A stretch of DNA of 64,000 nucleotides from Dactylonectria macrodidyma (GCA_020744425.1 JAGMUV010000018.1:1054001-1118000), one strand, 5' to 3'; shown: positions 1 to 13,152, numbered from the stretch's first letter. The notes: generated by a model not told the origin, from the letters alone. Program-made: numbers and translations.

Positions 1-820
1 GGTACTTCCAGTTCTTCGGTATTATGAGAACAGCTGCCGCGGGACCTGCAAGCCATCATTCCAGCGACAAAGACTAGTAATGACAGCCAAGCGCGACTCC
101 AGATGCTACGCGATGGGTTTCCCTGCGTTGAAAGGCAAGCCCAGGACTCGAGTGACCAAAAGTAACTCTTCGACTCGAGCGTTAGGAGGATTGGATGCGG
201 GTATCCATAAAGACATCACAAAATAATCCAAGTTGGCGCTCTTACCTCAGTTGCGTAAATGACCATCGTGAAACAATAAGACCTAATGGAAGGCCATCTC
301 CAAAGACCAATTCCGCCTTGGCTGCATGGAAGATTACGGTTCCCAAACTGGACACGACAAGCAGTTCCTTCAGACATCGATTAGTTTCTGGCGCAATCCG
401 AAGTAAGGGAAGCGCACTCACCTGTATCTTGGCAGCTACTTGCAAGAGTCCGAGTTTGAGATCATCCTGGTCACGCGTGCCTTGCAACTCTGGTCCGATG
501 AAGTACGCCTGGATATTGAGCGCAATGAGGGTTATGGATATGGATGCAGGCACCAAATGAATGGCAGAAGGAGCCAGCGCCAACCTTCGCGATTCGTCGA
601 CGAGCACTTTGGATGGTTCCTCCGTTTTTGGACTTAAGAAAGTCAATATTTTCAGACCGATAGCTCGAAGCAGAGTTCTGAACCGAGAGACGAAGAGGTG
701 AAAAAGGCGTAATGCCATCATCCACATGCTTGCTTGGATCTTTTTTGGTTTTGTGGCCCACCCAAGGGCCCAGTGCAGGGAAATGGGAGCCATGTTGCAT
801 CTGGGGAGATGGGATATCAT
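1..820 (-). CDS. Fungal multi-pass membrane protein of unknown function (3' end beyond window)
   Basis: Likely exons on the minus strand are 820-422, 367-246 and 165 to the window edge, with GT-AG introns. The protein has an N-terminal hydrophobic stretch, a segment reading SIHL-like VPASISITLIALNIQAYFIG (membrane span), a DQDDLKLGLLQVAAKIQ block, then KELLVVSSLGTVIF, GDGLPLGLI and SYFWSLESW. This order of motifs is familiar from a large family of uncharacterised integral membrane proteins of filamentous fungi. No catalytic residues are visible. The start at 820 is only the first methionine of the open frame; an upstream exon is possible. Close to the edge (about 45-65) the expected glycine-proline-alanine block (GPAAAVLIIP) is in a different frame from the preceding hydrophobic segment, so there is either one more intron or a one-base frameshift. 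Function is unknown; family membership is by recalled pattern. Confidence 0.6.
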
Positions 821-3800
821 CGGACACTTCCAATCAACAAGGAAAAGAATGGAGAAAATCGCGCAGAATCTCGATCAACAAGAACAACACTCTCTGTGGC
901 TTGCTTTTTCCGTTGCACAACCAATTGTTGGCTCAAGTTCAGACCCGCTACCATCACAAGCCCCGCATTCAGCCAGCTGAAGACAAGGGTCGGAAAACAG
1001 CAGACCAAGGCCCGCCCATTGTGTTGTAATTCTTTAGTCCCGCTTTGAGAACTTATTACCGTTCAACTTCCACCAATAGTCGCATTCATTCATCGGTATA
1101 TTTTCTACCTGATTGGCGTGATGTTGGCTTTGCGGATTGATTTAAGATAGCACGCGAATCCGTATCTACTCTCCTCTACGTTGACTCTGTGTCATGGTTG
1201 AAGGGCGGTTAGAGAATTCAAGATCGTGCTTTTCACGGCGATGACTAAGACATATTAGCATAGGGTAGTAGAAACGCGGTATTGACTTGACCTGAGGTAT
1301 CGTAATACTAACATGAAGTAAAGTGCATCCGCCGTGAGTCGAGCTACAGCTCAGATTCAGCGATCTCAGATTTATTTTGTAAAAAAGCCGAGTCTGTAGT
1401 AGACCACGTGAAACAAGATCATCTTTTTGTTGGGAAAGACAGTATCCTACCTTTCTGCTTTCTGCTTTCTGCACTCTGCTTCTTCTCGGTGTATAGGAGG
1501 CCCATAAATTGAGACATCTGACCAACCTCCAAACCTTAAAAAGTAGGATTGTAGTGAAGGATACAATGCTTTGTGAGCACCGATAGCATACGGCATGGCA
1601 TACCTAAGCACTAAGTACGCATGCTGATCTCAAATTGGTCCAAGCCTCCGATGTATTCTTGGCAGACTGCTTATGGTTCCTTGAGAGAAGCGAAGACCCC
1701 TGAGATCACACCACAGAGAAACACATGTGAGAGGAAGTGACACTGAGACGCAGGAGACAGAAATTGCATTTTTTGGCTTTTAGTAGCTTCGATCCGCTTC
1801 TCTTCAAGTACGTCAAAGCCACTTTAATCTTGACTGCATTTGTCATGCGATATCATTGAGATACCTACGGTAACGGACACATCGAAAATGGTCACAAGGG
1901 GACCCTTGCCCACCAACCATCACTTGACCAAAGAGACATGACTAGCACTTTCATGAGTTAATGTACGCGGAGGCGCTGGAAAATCTTCCCTATTACAGAT
2001 GCAGCAACTAGATCGACAACGCCGTCTCCATTTCCATGCCGGCAGCGAAGAAACCCAGGACGGGTGGCGAGGTACGGAGACAGTGGGGCAGCACACGCCG
2101 CCTACAGCCGCTTGCGCATCCTGCCGAGCCTTGTAGTTGGAATTTCATCTCCTGTCATCCATCATGGAAGGATAACACATGATGGCTCGTACGAACCACG
2201 GAGATCCACAGGGTGTTCATCCAGCTAGTTACACCTACATGTTCCAAAGATGTAAGAGTGGAGGAGGATGGTAGGTAGGCCGTAGACGTTGGGCAAAGCA
2301 ACGGCTTCTTGGCCCTTTGCCAAGTCCCCGAAAGTTGGACCGTCCTCTTTATTCTCTCTATGTAACAAGCCAGTTTCGAGTTTCAACTATCGCTCAGAGG
2401 TTCATTTTAGCGTTAGCACTGTACGTTCTAGAATCATGATTCATCTTGAGGCCTCTAATGCATTCTCAAGCCGTCTCCACTACTCCCAGATCCTCGGAGT
2501 GTTTTGTCATGCGCTATTGTAGTCTGGGTTCTCGACCCCAAGCGTCTCCGCTCCCGACTCCACCCTCCGCGATCTACGAACCCGGCCAACAAAACGCCCG
2601 ATCGTGACGAGTCATTTTTCATTTTGGATACAGACTTGTTAGTTCGCGGGGAACTAACGCATTGGATCATTGCTCATCCATTACCTGTTGCTAAAATTCA
2701 CCGAGGTTACTTCACCGAGGTTATTTGAGTGGAGTATATAGCGATTCACGTTATCATGGACGTAAGTTTGAAGCAACATGGTTTTAAATCATTTCAGCAA
2801 TTCTCTTTTCTGAATAAAGTAGAGTAGATGAGATATTTTGTAACCTGGGAAATTCAAGGCTGAAACCATGGATTTCTTAGTATCACGATATGTCAATGCT
2901 TCAACCTGTGGCTGACTGGCCCCCATGTATCTCTCGAGTCTCGCCCAGCCACTACACAGCAGCCTTACAATACCAAGACAGCATCGTACGTTTTCTCCAG
3001 CTTAGGTACAGGCCGAGCCAATTCTAGTACGGCACTTCGGCCCCGCTACTAGAGAGCCTGGGTCAAGGCAGGGGCCGCCTCAGCCGGGTAGCGCAGCCAG
3101 AGTTATTGCCCTGACATGTCTCAAAGCGGGAGTTCTTTCCTGGCGTGGAGGCTCCGTCGCCTTGTGGTGGGTGTCAATCCTTAATTGGGCGTCTTTAGGG
3201 GGATTCGAACTGCGGTAGCGCACCGCTATACTAGTTGGCCAACAGTTCGAGGAGGCCGTTTCGGAAGCTATCGGGCTCTCGGTGTGCGCTTTGACCTGCA
3301 GTTTGATCGGCCCCTGCTGGCCACAGACCTTCTGGACTCTTCAAGTTAGGTCTCTAGGCAATCAGAGATCTATCACATCCACAGTCTGCCGATTTGTTGC
3401 CCATTGTGAGCCTAGTACCCTTTTTTATCCGATCAATTACGTGCATGCTGCGCTCCCAGCGGCACAGCAAACAAGGCGAGATGCGTTGCCCCTGGCCCTT
3501 CGAGCCAGCAATGCAGGTGGTGTTCTCACTGCCGGTTCGAACGACGTCCGTGGTCTCCGATGGACGTCGGCATCTGAGAATTAGAGATCTCGGTTTCGAT
3601 CTGCGCGCGGAAAACTATTCATGAGGCCATTATGCCGTGCTGATGAGACGAAGACAGGGTCAGGGAGGCGAGCATAGGTTGAAAACAAGTTTCTAACCGG
3701 GTATGAAGAAATCCGTGCCTCAAATCCTAAACAATGGGATGCTTAGTGATTAATTGGTTCATCTGCCTACATAGTAGGATTGTAGGAGTGCAACGTTTGC

Positions 3801-5348
3801 ATGATTCAAAAGCTTGAAGGTTGACGAGTGCAGCCGTTGCGCAAATCGCCCTACGGCAACTTCCGTTTCTCTACAACAAACGGTCCAGAAGAAGCCCTTC
3901 CAGGTCACATGAAGACGGACTGGGCTTTGAGTTGGTTCCTCGGGCTTAATTTGGGGGCCGATGGATCTCAACCAGCGCTAGCACACACGGCTTGACTCGT
4001 GGTGGAACGGGTCATTGGTCGCTAAGTTGCGCTTTGACTACGACTATGTGGAACAGCGATTCGTTTAGGCGACTTCATCTGCAAGCCTCAATGCAAAGCC
4101 GGCAGTGCGGCCAACGTGAAGGGCGTTATTTTGGCTTTCGGGTGGCTTCTCAGGTACCATGTGCCTGGCAACGGGAAACGCGGAAGACGTCGCGTGTTGA
4201 AGAGAGGGTGTGATGACCCAGTGCTGAGCCTAGAATCAACGAGGAATGTGGGAGACTAGGTGTTTACTTGAGGATCACGAATACAGAAACAGTCTTTTCC
4301 AGAGGAGGGAATTGCTTCGACATACATGCACTGAGATATGCTGCATCATCAGATCTACACGGACAGTATGATCGGTATACGTAGCACGCTGCAAGCTTGG
4401 GGGATTTGATTCGGCAGGCAATCTTCTATGGATACCCTGCACTAAGAAACATCTCAGCACGCCACAGTTCGGTCTTGGCTCGGTTTAGTCATGGCCGAGG
4501 GCAGTGGGTGATGGATTTTAGCAGACGGTCGTGCGCGTCAAAAGCCCACGGTGGTTGATATCCGACGTTACCCATACGGTAGACGATGATGCGCAAAGGA
4601 TAACGTGAACGTACTGAGTAGTTCGTTAAAATCATCTGCTAATACAGCATCTAAGACGCCGCTGCGTAACTCATGGCAGCAAGACGGATTCCAGACCTGA
4701 CTCTGATACCCACTGGAGCTGGCTTCTTTCCCAGGGTCAGGGTTAGCCCCAGAACCAACCGCAGAAACCAGGGTCAGAGCACACAAAGTCAAGATGGCCC
4801 TCAGGATCTTCAGCGCTAGGCCCAGACTTCTCCATTCTTTTGCCTTGCCGCGGCGTCCGGCCCCAGTAGGACGATCGCGATGCGGGCCATCGCGGGATAC
4901 GTGCTTTTGGATTCAAGGCTGTGCGTCCTTTTGTTGGCTGACTCGTGTCGGCGAGACCGCCACCAACTTCCATACGCCTCTGGATAACCCCTGGGCTAAG
5001 CAAGGCAACGATGCGTGTTACAGCGTCCCGTCAGTGCATAGGATCTGCTAGGTTTTTAGTGCGTCTTTAGACTTGTTGACGCATGTTCGTTGGTGCAAAG
5101 GATTGCTGGCGTAGCTTCATTGGTTGCAGACTCTGGTGCATGGTGAATTGCTGATGGACAAACCCATATGTAAAGAGGGGCGACGTGCCCGTGGCGCCCC
5201 CACGAGAAAGCGTCGTGTTTTCTTTGTTTGACTGGGTTGCTGCTGGGAATCGATCCTTGACTTACATTGAAAGCGAGTGTTTGCCCTGTTCACGTTATCT
5301 TCCGCCGAGTACCCTTCTTCGACGACATCGAGAGCCCCAAATTCCACC
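821..5348. other. Gene desert, 4.5 kb
   Basis: No open frame here has recognisable family motifs or a convincing chain of exons. Short open frames exist on both strands but look random. The only structures seen are a small heptamer repeat near 1451 and a tRNA-like stretch near 3198-3250, listed separately. Around 4700-4800 the minus strand encodes a hydrophobic stretch resembling a secretion signal, but it lacks an ATG in frame. Confidence 0.6.
1451..1472. repeat. Heptamer microsatellite, (CTTTCTG)x3
   Basis: Three perfect tandem copies of CTTTCTG in intergenic DNA, followed by a degenerate copy. No function is inferred. Confidence 0.8.
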
Positions 5349-6892
5349 ATGCCGACCACTGAAGTGAAACCCTCGGTGGGTAATCCCGCGATTCCGTCCC
5401 GTGTTGGTGGGAAATTCTAGCAGGCGGTGCTGACAAGCTGTCTCAGTTCCTCTACGAGGCGTGGGCGCTTTATGGCATCGGCACCATTGTCCTGCTCTCC
5501 CGATTCGCCATCCGCGTCAAGACAGTAGGATGGCGTGGATTCCAAGGCGATGACCTATTCTCCGTCTTCGTCCTAATATTCTACGCGATGGACGCATTCA
5601 CAGTACATCTCATCTGTATGTCTAGCTCCCCGTGCCACAGTTACAGCTTCAACAAATCTAACCAAAACCCCGACAGACTTCCTAGGGACCAATGTCGAAG
5701 CGTCAGCAATTCAAGCACAAGGGATAGGTATGTTGTTCACAGCCAGCCCCAGGATAATTTCCTCTGACACCCATGACAGAGATCTCCGACCACGATCTCG
5801 CGGATTTCATCCGAGGCTCTAAGCTACAACTCGCTGCGTGGTACTCGTATACTGCGCTCATCTGGAGCCTTAAAGGCACGATGCTGTGCTTCTTTTCCCG
5901 AATGACCATTGGCACGTGGCACAACATGTTCGTCAAGGGCGTGTCCATCGCCAGCGGCCTGTCTTACATCGCTGTGTTCCTCACGGTACAGCTCCTAGTC
6001 TAACAACCCCGAGAAAATACGTTGGAAAACTAACAAGGCCTTCGCCAGATCACATTCGGCTGCTTTCCTACCTATAAGAACTGGCAGTAGGTTGTATCTT
6101 GCGAGTCATAATTACTCGAACTAATATGTCTTGACAGGGTAGTTCCTGATCCTGGCGAGAAGTGCACGCTGAAGATGCAAAATTTCCTCGTTACTACGGT
6201 TCTCAACGTCCTGTTAGTTGAATCGCTATCTAATAAAGTCCAACGAACAAGCATTGACCAAGTAACAGTACCGATGCTGCGATTCTTTGCATCCCAATGC
6301 CCCTACTATGGAAACTCCAAGTCCCGTTGAAGAAGTAAGTGCTACGAACCGGACCTGATACCAATTTGACATGCTCACCAACGCTCGTAGGAAACTCGTC
6401 ATTGGCCTACTCCTCTCCTCGGGCGCCTTCGTGATCGCCGCCGCCATCATTCGCATCGTTTTAACGCTATCAGCCAACCCTTCGGCGCTGACCATCAACA
6501 GCTGGGGTGTCCGCGAGACCATCGTCGGAATCATCACCGTCAACATCCCCATTCTCCGCCCGATATTCAATCGCTCGTTCTGGACATGGGGGCGCAGCCC
6601 CATCAGCAGCTCCATGCGGACAAACACCGGAAACGGCAAGACAACCGACATCTCCGGGCCCTACGAGCTCACGCCGAGCATCAACGACGGGTCGAACGCT
6701 GTCTTGGGATCGAAGACGAGGGAGCATGGCAGCCAGGAGTCCATCATTGGCAAGAGCGACAAAATCGGCGGCGTCGTTGTCCGCACGACGTACGATATCA
6801 GCCACGATCAATATCAAAGCGGCGACGACTGGCACGGCGGCCGCAGCGGAGCCACCAAGGCTTCCGTGCGTGCTGGCCCGCATAACGTATAA
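5349..6892 (+). CDS. Rhodopsin-domain (PTH11-like) integral membrane protein
   Basis: Eight exons give one 377-residue frame: 5349-5375, 5447-5615, 5677-5727, 5780-5985, 6049-6086, 6138-6212, 6269-6334 and 6391-6892. The first conserved block is WALYGIGTIVLLSRFAIR followed by GWRGFQGDDLFSVFV, the usual TM1/TM2 border of the fungal rhodopsin-domain family. Later come LIWSLKGTMLCFFSRMT, ITFGCFPTYKNWQ, DAAILCIPMPLLWKLQVPLKKKLVIG and an N-terminal-of-tail NIPILRPIFN block; seven membrane spans are plausible. The tail of about 110 residues is polar, rich in Gly, Ser and Thr, and probably cytosolic. Members of this family sit in the plasma membrane; a few (PTH11) act in surface sensing, most are uncharacterised. 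No CFEM cysteine domain is present. The start gives a tiny nine-codon first exon and is the least certain part. Confidence 0.85.
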
Positions 6893-8708
6893 CACGAGTG
6901 GCGATACCATCACTCGCCTCGAGGAACGTGATGTGGAAGGTTTAATGAGCGATCATGTGTGCTCAGCATTGGAATACCCCCAGGATTGAACGAGAGAGCG
7001 AATATGAGTGTTTGATCTATAGATATCCCTAATATATACCTGTGCTTCACAGCACGTAGATTATTTGAACTAGTACTGTAAACCCGCGATCCCTCCCGTT
7101 TTGAGTATGGTATCCCAGAGCCCATATTTTGACTGTGCATCCCGAGTGAAGCCACATCCGCCTTCCAACAGAGGAACTACTAAACACAACTCTGACAGAT
7201 TTAAGCTTGCTTCCTTCTTTGACTCAATCAGAGTACCTGCAGTACGGTCTAGACTCGCGAAGTTTCAGGGAGGAAGATCGTGTCTGTGTGGGGATGTGGC
7301 TTTTTCCACGCCATCAAAATGGAACCATAATGATTGCTTCTCTTACTCAACATCGGCCGCAGAACGGTGCTGTGTAGAAGCATCAAAGATAGGCCAGCTA
7401 CGATCCCCATAACGCTCAACACTTGCTGGATATAAGTTGCTTGTGCTTGCTTTCTGTTACATACGACCATAGGCGCTAGAAAACTCGGGATCCCGTCCGC
7501 TCTCCCATAGATAAGCTGGCGACCGGCGGACTAGTAGTTGGGTCGGTGACGACCAGCGAATCCCTGCTGTTGTATGTTTTTTTAAATGATTCTTTTTGCA
7601 GTTTCTATATCGCAGATACGTGTTGGCCGTCGAGTCGGGGTTAACTGAGATGTGGCTCTGTGGTGGGATGTACAATATTGTGGCTGATTCTTTAATGTGG
7701 GCTGAGAACGTGGCGCATCCGCGTCTAGACACGTGCCAGTTACTTAACAGTGTAGGGTAACGCTTGCCTCACCTGTTTCCTTTTTTAATTGCGTTATTTT
7801 CAAAAAAACGGCGATTGATGTGCCGAGTTTTTTGCCAGATTATACATTATGTCGAGGTCTAAGTACGGGATTTTAATCTTAATAAATCAAGATATTTATA
7901 GCCCTGAATAGGCTTCGTGTAAACAACACCTATCACGAGACTCATTTCGTTGGCCGTAGGTGGGAAATCACTTTCTGTGGGCCGTAGGTCCTCGGCCACG
8001 TCACACCAGAAGGGCGGAGCACACCAGCTCTTCGGCTGACCCAACTGAACCTCTCATGAACAAGATCCTGTGAGCTTAATACCCCAAGATACTGGCATTG
8101 AATTGGCTTACATTTATCAAATAAGCAAATATGCCGTTCTACAGTAAGTGCAAATGAAGACAAGACAAGCATCATGATATAATAAGCATATTGATATGTG
8201 TAAAGCTGATGGTGTCCGGTAAATCGAAATGAGCAATTGCAATCCTTGTGCATCACTTTGATAAGTTATCTAGTGATGGGAGACATGAACCAAGCAGCAG
8301 ATTATCCGATGTTATTCCCTTCCCTTGATCTTAGCTAGCAAGCAACTTGCCAAGGATAATTATGTGGGTTCTCGACAGGTCAACCTCTTTTCCCGCTACC
8401 CATGTCAAAACCTCCACCATATCATCTGCGGATATCTCGAAGCCGCATCCTTCAGTGCCTCTTAGCCTAATCCCTTCCTCGCAAATCCCGGTAATCAGGT
8501 TTCCAGTATCACTTGTTCATTCCCATTAGTCATAGGATCGCTCCTGGTAGTTTTAATCGCCCCCAAAAAGGCTAGAATTAGCTTTGTGCGCAGTAAAGAC
8601 GGTCACTACGATGCAGCATAAATAGATGTCTACGACGTCAAACGAACAGAAGTTAAAGCCACAAGGCACACTCTTGATCGGCGCGCCTACTTGATTCATG
8701 AAGCGGTC
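6893..8708. other. Intergenic region
   Basis: Contains the 3' flank of the membrane protein gene and the promoter of the amidase gene. It is AT-rich with poly-T and poly-A runs (7570-7860). No supported gene was seen. Confidence 0.6.
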
Positions 8709-10574
8709 ATGAAGCTCTCCTCCATCTTAGATTCGGCCTTGTGCCTCATGGCCCTCTTTATGGGGGTCTCATCCTACGTTACAAAAGTCGGCAACTTGAA
8801 CCTACTGAAGGCATCTGCTAAGGATGTTTCTGCAGCACTCAACTCCGGCGAGGTTACATCTCTTGAGTTAGTGAATGCCTACCTAAACCGCATTGAAGCT
8901 CACAACATCGATGGTACGTCTGAGACTACCCATACTCTGCTCATCTACTTCATGGTCCACCCAAGTACCTGCTCTTCCACATATTTAATATTCCTAGGTC
9001 TCGGCCTTCGTGCCGTTATCGAAACCGCGCCGTTGGAAAGTGTTAGGGCGATCACGAAGCGCCTGGATAAAGAGCGTTTGAAGGGGAAGATCCGAAGCCC
9101 ACTACACGGTGTTCCGATTCTGGTCAAGGATAGTAGGTTGAGACCGCCCCAGACTTCTCTGAGTGGATGCGCTTAATCTGACCAAACAAAGACTACAACA
9201 CCGATGTTGAGCTCGGAATGAACAGTACCGCTGGCTCATACGTCCTCCTCGAGGATGGCGGAGAGGCAATTGGCGATGGGTTTGTAATCAAGCGGCTGCG
9301 AAAGGCGGGCGCCATCATTTTAGCCAAGGCAAACCTAGACGAGGTAAGCATCTCTCGCCTTCAACTGTTGAATCCTACCCTGATAATCGATAGTGGTCTG
9401 GTATCCGCGGGGTGAACGCATCGGCATGGAGCCCCAGGGGCGGCCAGGTCTCTTGTCCTTACGTTGTTGGCGGCTTCGCAGCTGGTGGCAACCCCGGCGG
9501 CAGTTCTTCTGGCTCTGGAGCCGGTGTTGCCGCAGGATTCGCGCCTCTCGCGCTCGGTTCCGACACTGAAGGCAGCATTGTGAACCCGTCGAGCCGAAAC
9601 GCCTTGTTCGGTCTCCGGCCGTCCACGGGAACAACCAGTAGGAGCGGCGTCGTGCCCATCTCTAGCTCCCAGGACACTACTGGCCCGCTAGGCAAAAGTG
9701 CATGGGATATAGCTGTCGCGTTGGAGATCATGGCCGCCGAGGACCCTGACGACCCGTACACGTTCCCTGTTGCGCCGTTCCGGCCGAAGAAGGGCTATGT
9801 TCAATTCCTGGATTCTAATGGATTCAAGGGTTTGAAGGTTGGCGTCGTCCGTGAACCGTTTTTCGACACGTCGACCGAACGAGGCAAGCTTACGGTTTCC
9901 GCCTTCAACAAGGCTCTTAAGAAAATGGCATCGTTAGGTGCGGTGATCCGAGAAACGCCTTTGCCCAACTATCAAGAATGGAACTATACATTCGTCGGTG
10001 CTGCTGAGAGAGTAAACAACGGGACCATCCAGATCCGTAAGTGCAGTTCTAATTAAATGGAACCTTGGTCTGACTTTTTTATCTATTAGAATACGACTTC
10101 CAGGCAGATATCGCACACTATTTGCAGACTGCGCGTCGGAACTCCTCGATCGAATCTCTTGAGGACGTCATCGGGTCCATGACCAAGCATTGGAGTCTGG
10201 AGTCCCCCAAGGGCAAATGCTGCATGGCCACCTTCGTCGCGGCGGACCAACTGAACTCGGGCGATTCAACAAGCGAGGCATCTTACTGGCTTGCAAAATA
10301 CACGCAAACGTCGCTCCACGAAGAGGGCCCGGCGATGCTCTTCCAAAAGTACGACTTGGATGTGCTGGTATTACCAACTGAGTTTAACTCTGCCCGTCTG
10401 GGCGCCGTCGGAAGACTCCCAGTCGGAAGTGTTCCTCTGGGCTATGACAGCATCAACTTACCGTTTGGCATGGCTTTCGTTGGTAACCGGTACGATGAGG
10501 GTTCCGTTCTCCGAGCTATGTCGGCATATGAGGCAAAGTTTCCTACGCGTAAACTTCCTCTGACTCTGAAGTGA
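8709..10574 (+). CDS. Secreted amidase, amidase signature family
   Basis: Five exons (8709-8913, 8998-9132, 9192-9343, 9394-10036, 10090-10574) encode 539 residues, the usual size for fungal members. The ATG at 8709 opens a hydrophobic leader typical of a signal peptide, so the enzyme is probably secreted. The amidase signature triad is visible: lysine in VPILVKDN (about residue 111), cis-serine in the glycine/serine loop GGNPGGSSSGSG (about 200), and the nucleophilic serine in GSDTEGS (about 225). The family hydrolyses carboxylic amides through a serine acyl-enzyme. One oddity is DTEGSIVNPSS where most members have DTGGSIRxPAS, with Glu replacing a loop glycine and Asn in place of the usual Ile/Phe next to proline. 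Substrate cannot be predicted. It has no obvious functional link to its neighbours. Confidence 0.9.
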
Positions 10575-11957
10575 GATGGAGGTCCAACTTGCAAACTGTC
10601 TCTAGGTCTGGCCACCCATCACCCTTGGAGCACTTAGTCACTATGAAATCAAAGATTACTTATGGAGCACTTTAGATAAGACACGGCGGGTCGTCACAAC
10701 TATCCAACAATGGATGAAGCTATGACACTTATTCTCACGACAACCCCTTGTTATCTCCATGTCACTTCATAGTCCATATCCTTGAATGCATTCAATACCA
10801 CCTCGTGCATATCGTCCGTCATTCTGACAGTGTCTATGTCTTATCATCCTGGTGGTCACTTTTGATCCATTTGTTGTGAGCGTTGATGCAAGCCAAATGG
10901 GCAATTGAACCCTGACTTGCTTACTCGTGACGTTAGGAGATAGTAATCATTCACTCGCCTGGGGTCTTGACTCAGAGGGCTGCTGCCTCTCCGTACGGGG
11001 ACGTGGGGCTGTTCTGAATCCGCCATGAACTTTTCTTCACCATCTCTTTGATATCACACATTACATATTGAACAGTGGATCTCAACATCTCTCCCCGAAT
11101 GCTGGTCAACACCACAAGAAGACTTGCAGCACCTCCGAAATCTTAGAGTTTTGAAAATGGCGTATGGTTTAACCATTACTCAGTGGTATCGCTATTGTAC
11201 CATCCATCGATGCACCCTCAATCAATCCTCCCCTATGCTTAAGGAAGTCAAAGAATTTGCGACCTTGGCATCGTTCAATGTATCGTGCGGGATGGAAACC
11301 TTTATTTCTATGTGAGGAGGCACTTGAGCGAAGAAGGTACAAAGCCTTGGGTGCTTAATTGCTTAGCGAGGCTTGTTGTTTCGCCACCGGCGATTGTGAT
11401 CCATCCAAACGGTGAGGAGTCGGAGGTTGGGACACTTACGCAAAGCTTCAAGGAGACCATGCCAAGCTTGCAAGCGCGACCAATCCCCGCCGTCGCTCCT
11501 TTCCAGGGATATGGCTCATGGGGATGTCGCAGAGTCGTAGAGTTTTAAGCGTGACTTCAGAAGCTAAGAGTCGCCAAGGATGAGAGAAGTACGAGGACGC
11601 CTGTAGTAGAATCGAGGGTTGGACTGCCAGCATTGGATTTGACGCTTCAGGCAACGGGTGATATGAAACTAGCCGGTACGCCCATTGCAGGTGAGATTTA
11701 GTGAGATATTCGCGAGATGCCCCCTGTGGTTGCGCAGGCGACAGTGAGAAGTCAGCACTTTGTTTGTGTCCAAATTTGACGAGGACGGAACTCCGGCTAT
11801 TCTGATAATCGCGATTGCGCAGTAGATCAAAATGTTAGGATTTATCAATTGTTCGTAGTTTCAATCTAGAGAAACGTATTCGGTCGGAAGAGTTACTATG
11901 ACTTTTGAGGTTTGTCGTGTAGTTGCGGTTAGGGTCAGAAAAGTGATATATCATCTA
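10575..11957. other. Intergenic region between the amidase gene and the unknown gene
   Basis: Holds the 3' flanks of two convergent genes. Around 11091-11548 the plus strand has two overlapping open frames, one with DLQHLRNLRVLKM, which recalls a leucine-rich repeat but lacks supporting repeats. No gene is called. Confidence 0.5.
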
Positions 11958-13152
11958 TTAAAACATATCTCTGGTCCATGAATGCCTTGTCTCTCGGTTA
12001 TGCCAAACAGGCGAGGACGGAGTGACCTGTTTTAATCGCTCTAATGCCGCCTGAATCTTTTCTTTATCTACAACCTTTCCCTCGTAGTGTTTATGCATTG
12101 CATCAATCAGGTACAAGTCATCAGCTATTTCGGGCCAGTCTACTGATGACCGATATGATGTCGGTGGCTTTGCTGGGCTGATAAAACGCTCGTACTTATC
12201 GCGGAAGATGTGGTACTGCGCAATTGAATCCCAGGCGTCCCAGCGCCAGCGGTTTTCTGAGGTGGCTCTAATGGGAAGAGGGCTTTCTGTCTCAGCAGAA
12301 CTATCCCTTTTGCTGAGTAAGAACTCCATGAGTCTCTCAAACTGCTCTGCCGTAGGGGGAAATAGAGTATAGGGACCTCCCCGACGTCCTGCATGGAGGT
12401 AAACTTCCCGGCACTAAGACGGCGTCAACATATGTCTGCAATGGATCTCGAACTTTAGCTCACCTCAGTTTCTGACTCTCCTCTGTCAAACAGTACAACG
12501 CCTCCAAATATTTTTGCCTCGGCCCAGTAACCCACAACATCAGCAACCTTATTGGGGTATTGCTCAACCGCAGTGTAAGACGTGTGAGAGAAGGCTGTAG
12601 GGTGCCGAAATGAATCCCACCGATTCATGGCCCGTGGCTGATCTCTCCATGTCTCATATTCGTGGTGTTTATGATTCACACCGTCAAGTTGGCATAGATA
12701 TACCGCAATCTGGTGGCATGACACTGCTAGAAGCTCAATGAGTCGTAGGTGAAAGGGTTTCGAGCCAATATCCGCTTCTGCAAAAGCATGGAGTAACTAG
12801 AGTGCGGGATTAGCTACCAGACTCTTAAGAAGTCAAGAAAAGAACATACCGGTAATTGAAAACGCAAGCTTGTAGCCCTGAAGGTGGATCGGAACTCACG
12901 GGTTTTCTCTAGGATGCCCGGGCAGAGCTCGTGGTGATTAGTGGCCGGGTGTCCATCCAGCGGCCAGTGAAATTCTGTATAGGAGACCTTGATCGGCAGC
13001 CCGTCAATAATTTCTGCGAATGTGTGTTCTGCTGGCTCTGTTTGTAACACCCGCATCAGAGCCTGCTCAAAAGCCTGGCGATGATTTGTATCCAGAATAT
13101 CAACACAGACCAACTCGACAGGCTCGCTGGAAGTCATCGAAAGAGTTGTCAA
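11958..13152 (-). CDS. Conserved fungal protein of unknown function
   Basis: Three exons on the minus strand (13152-12850, 12796-12464, 12413-11958) join in frame into 363 residues. The protein opens with a short lead and VELVCVDILDTNHRQAFEQAL, continues with GLPIKVSYTEFHWPLDGHPATNHHELCPGILEKTR, then LLAVSCHQIAVYLCQLDG, EQYPNKVADVVGYWAEAKIFGGVVLFDRG and GPYTLFPPTAEQFERLMEFLL. I recognise this pattern from uncharacterised proteins found in many filamentous fungi, often near accessory enzymes, but know no activity. There is no signal peptide, membrane span or known catalytic motif. The conserved histidines and acidic residues (EFHWP, HHELCP, WAEAKIFGG) could be a metal or active site, which is speculation. 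Splice sites are standard GT-AG. Confidence 0.75.

Noticed and set aside
4568..4792. Minus-strand frame with a signal-peptide-like stretch, possible small secreted protein
   Set aside because: No ATG in frame before the hydrophobic stretch and no upstream exon that fits; only two adjacent cysteines in the remainder.
11091..11548. Possible leucine-rich-repeat/F-box remnant
   Set aside because: A single LRNLRVLK-like match, with no second repeat or F-box and two competing frames.
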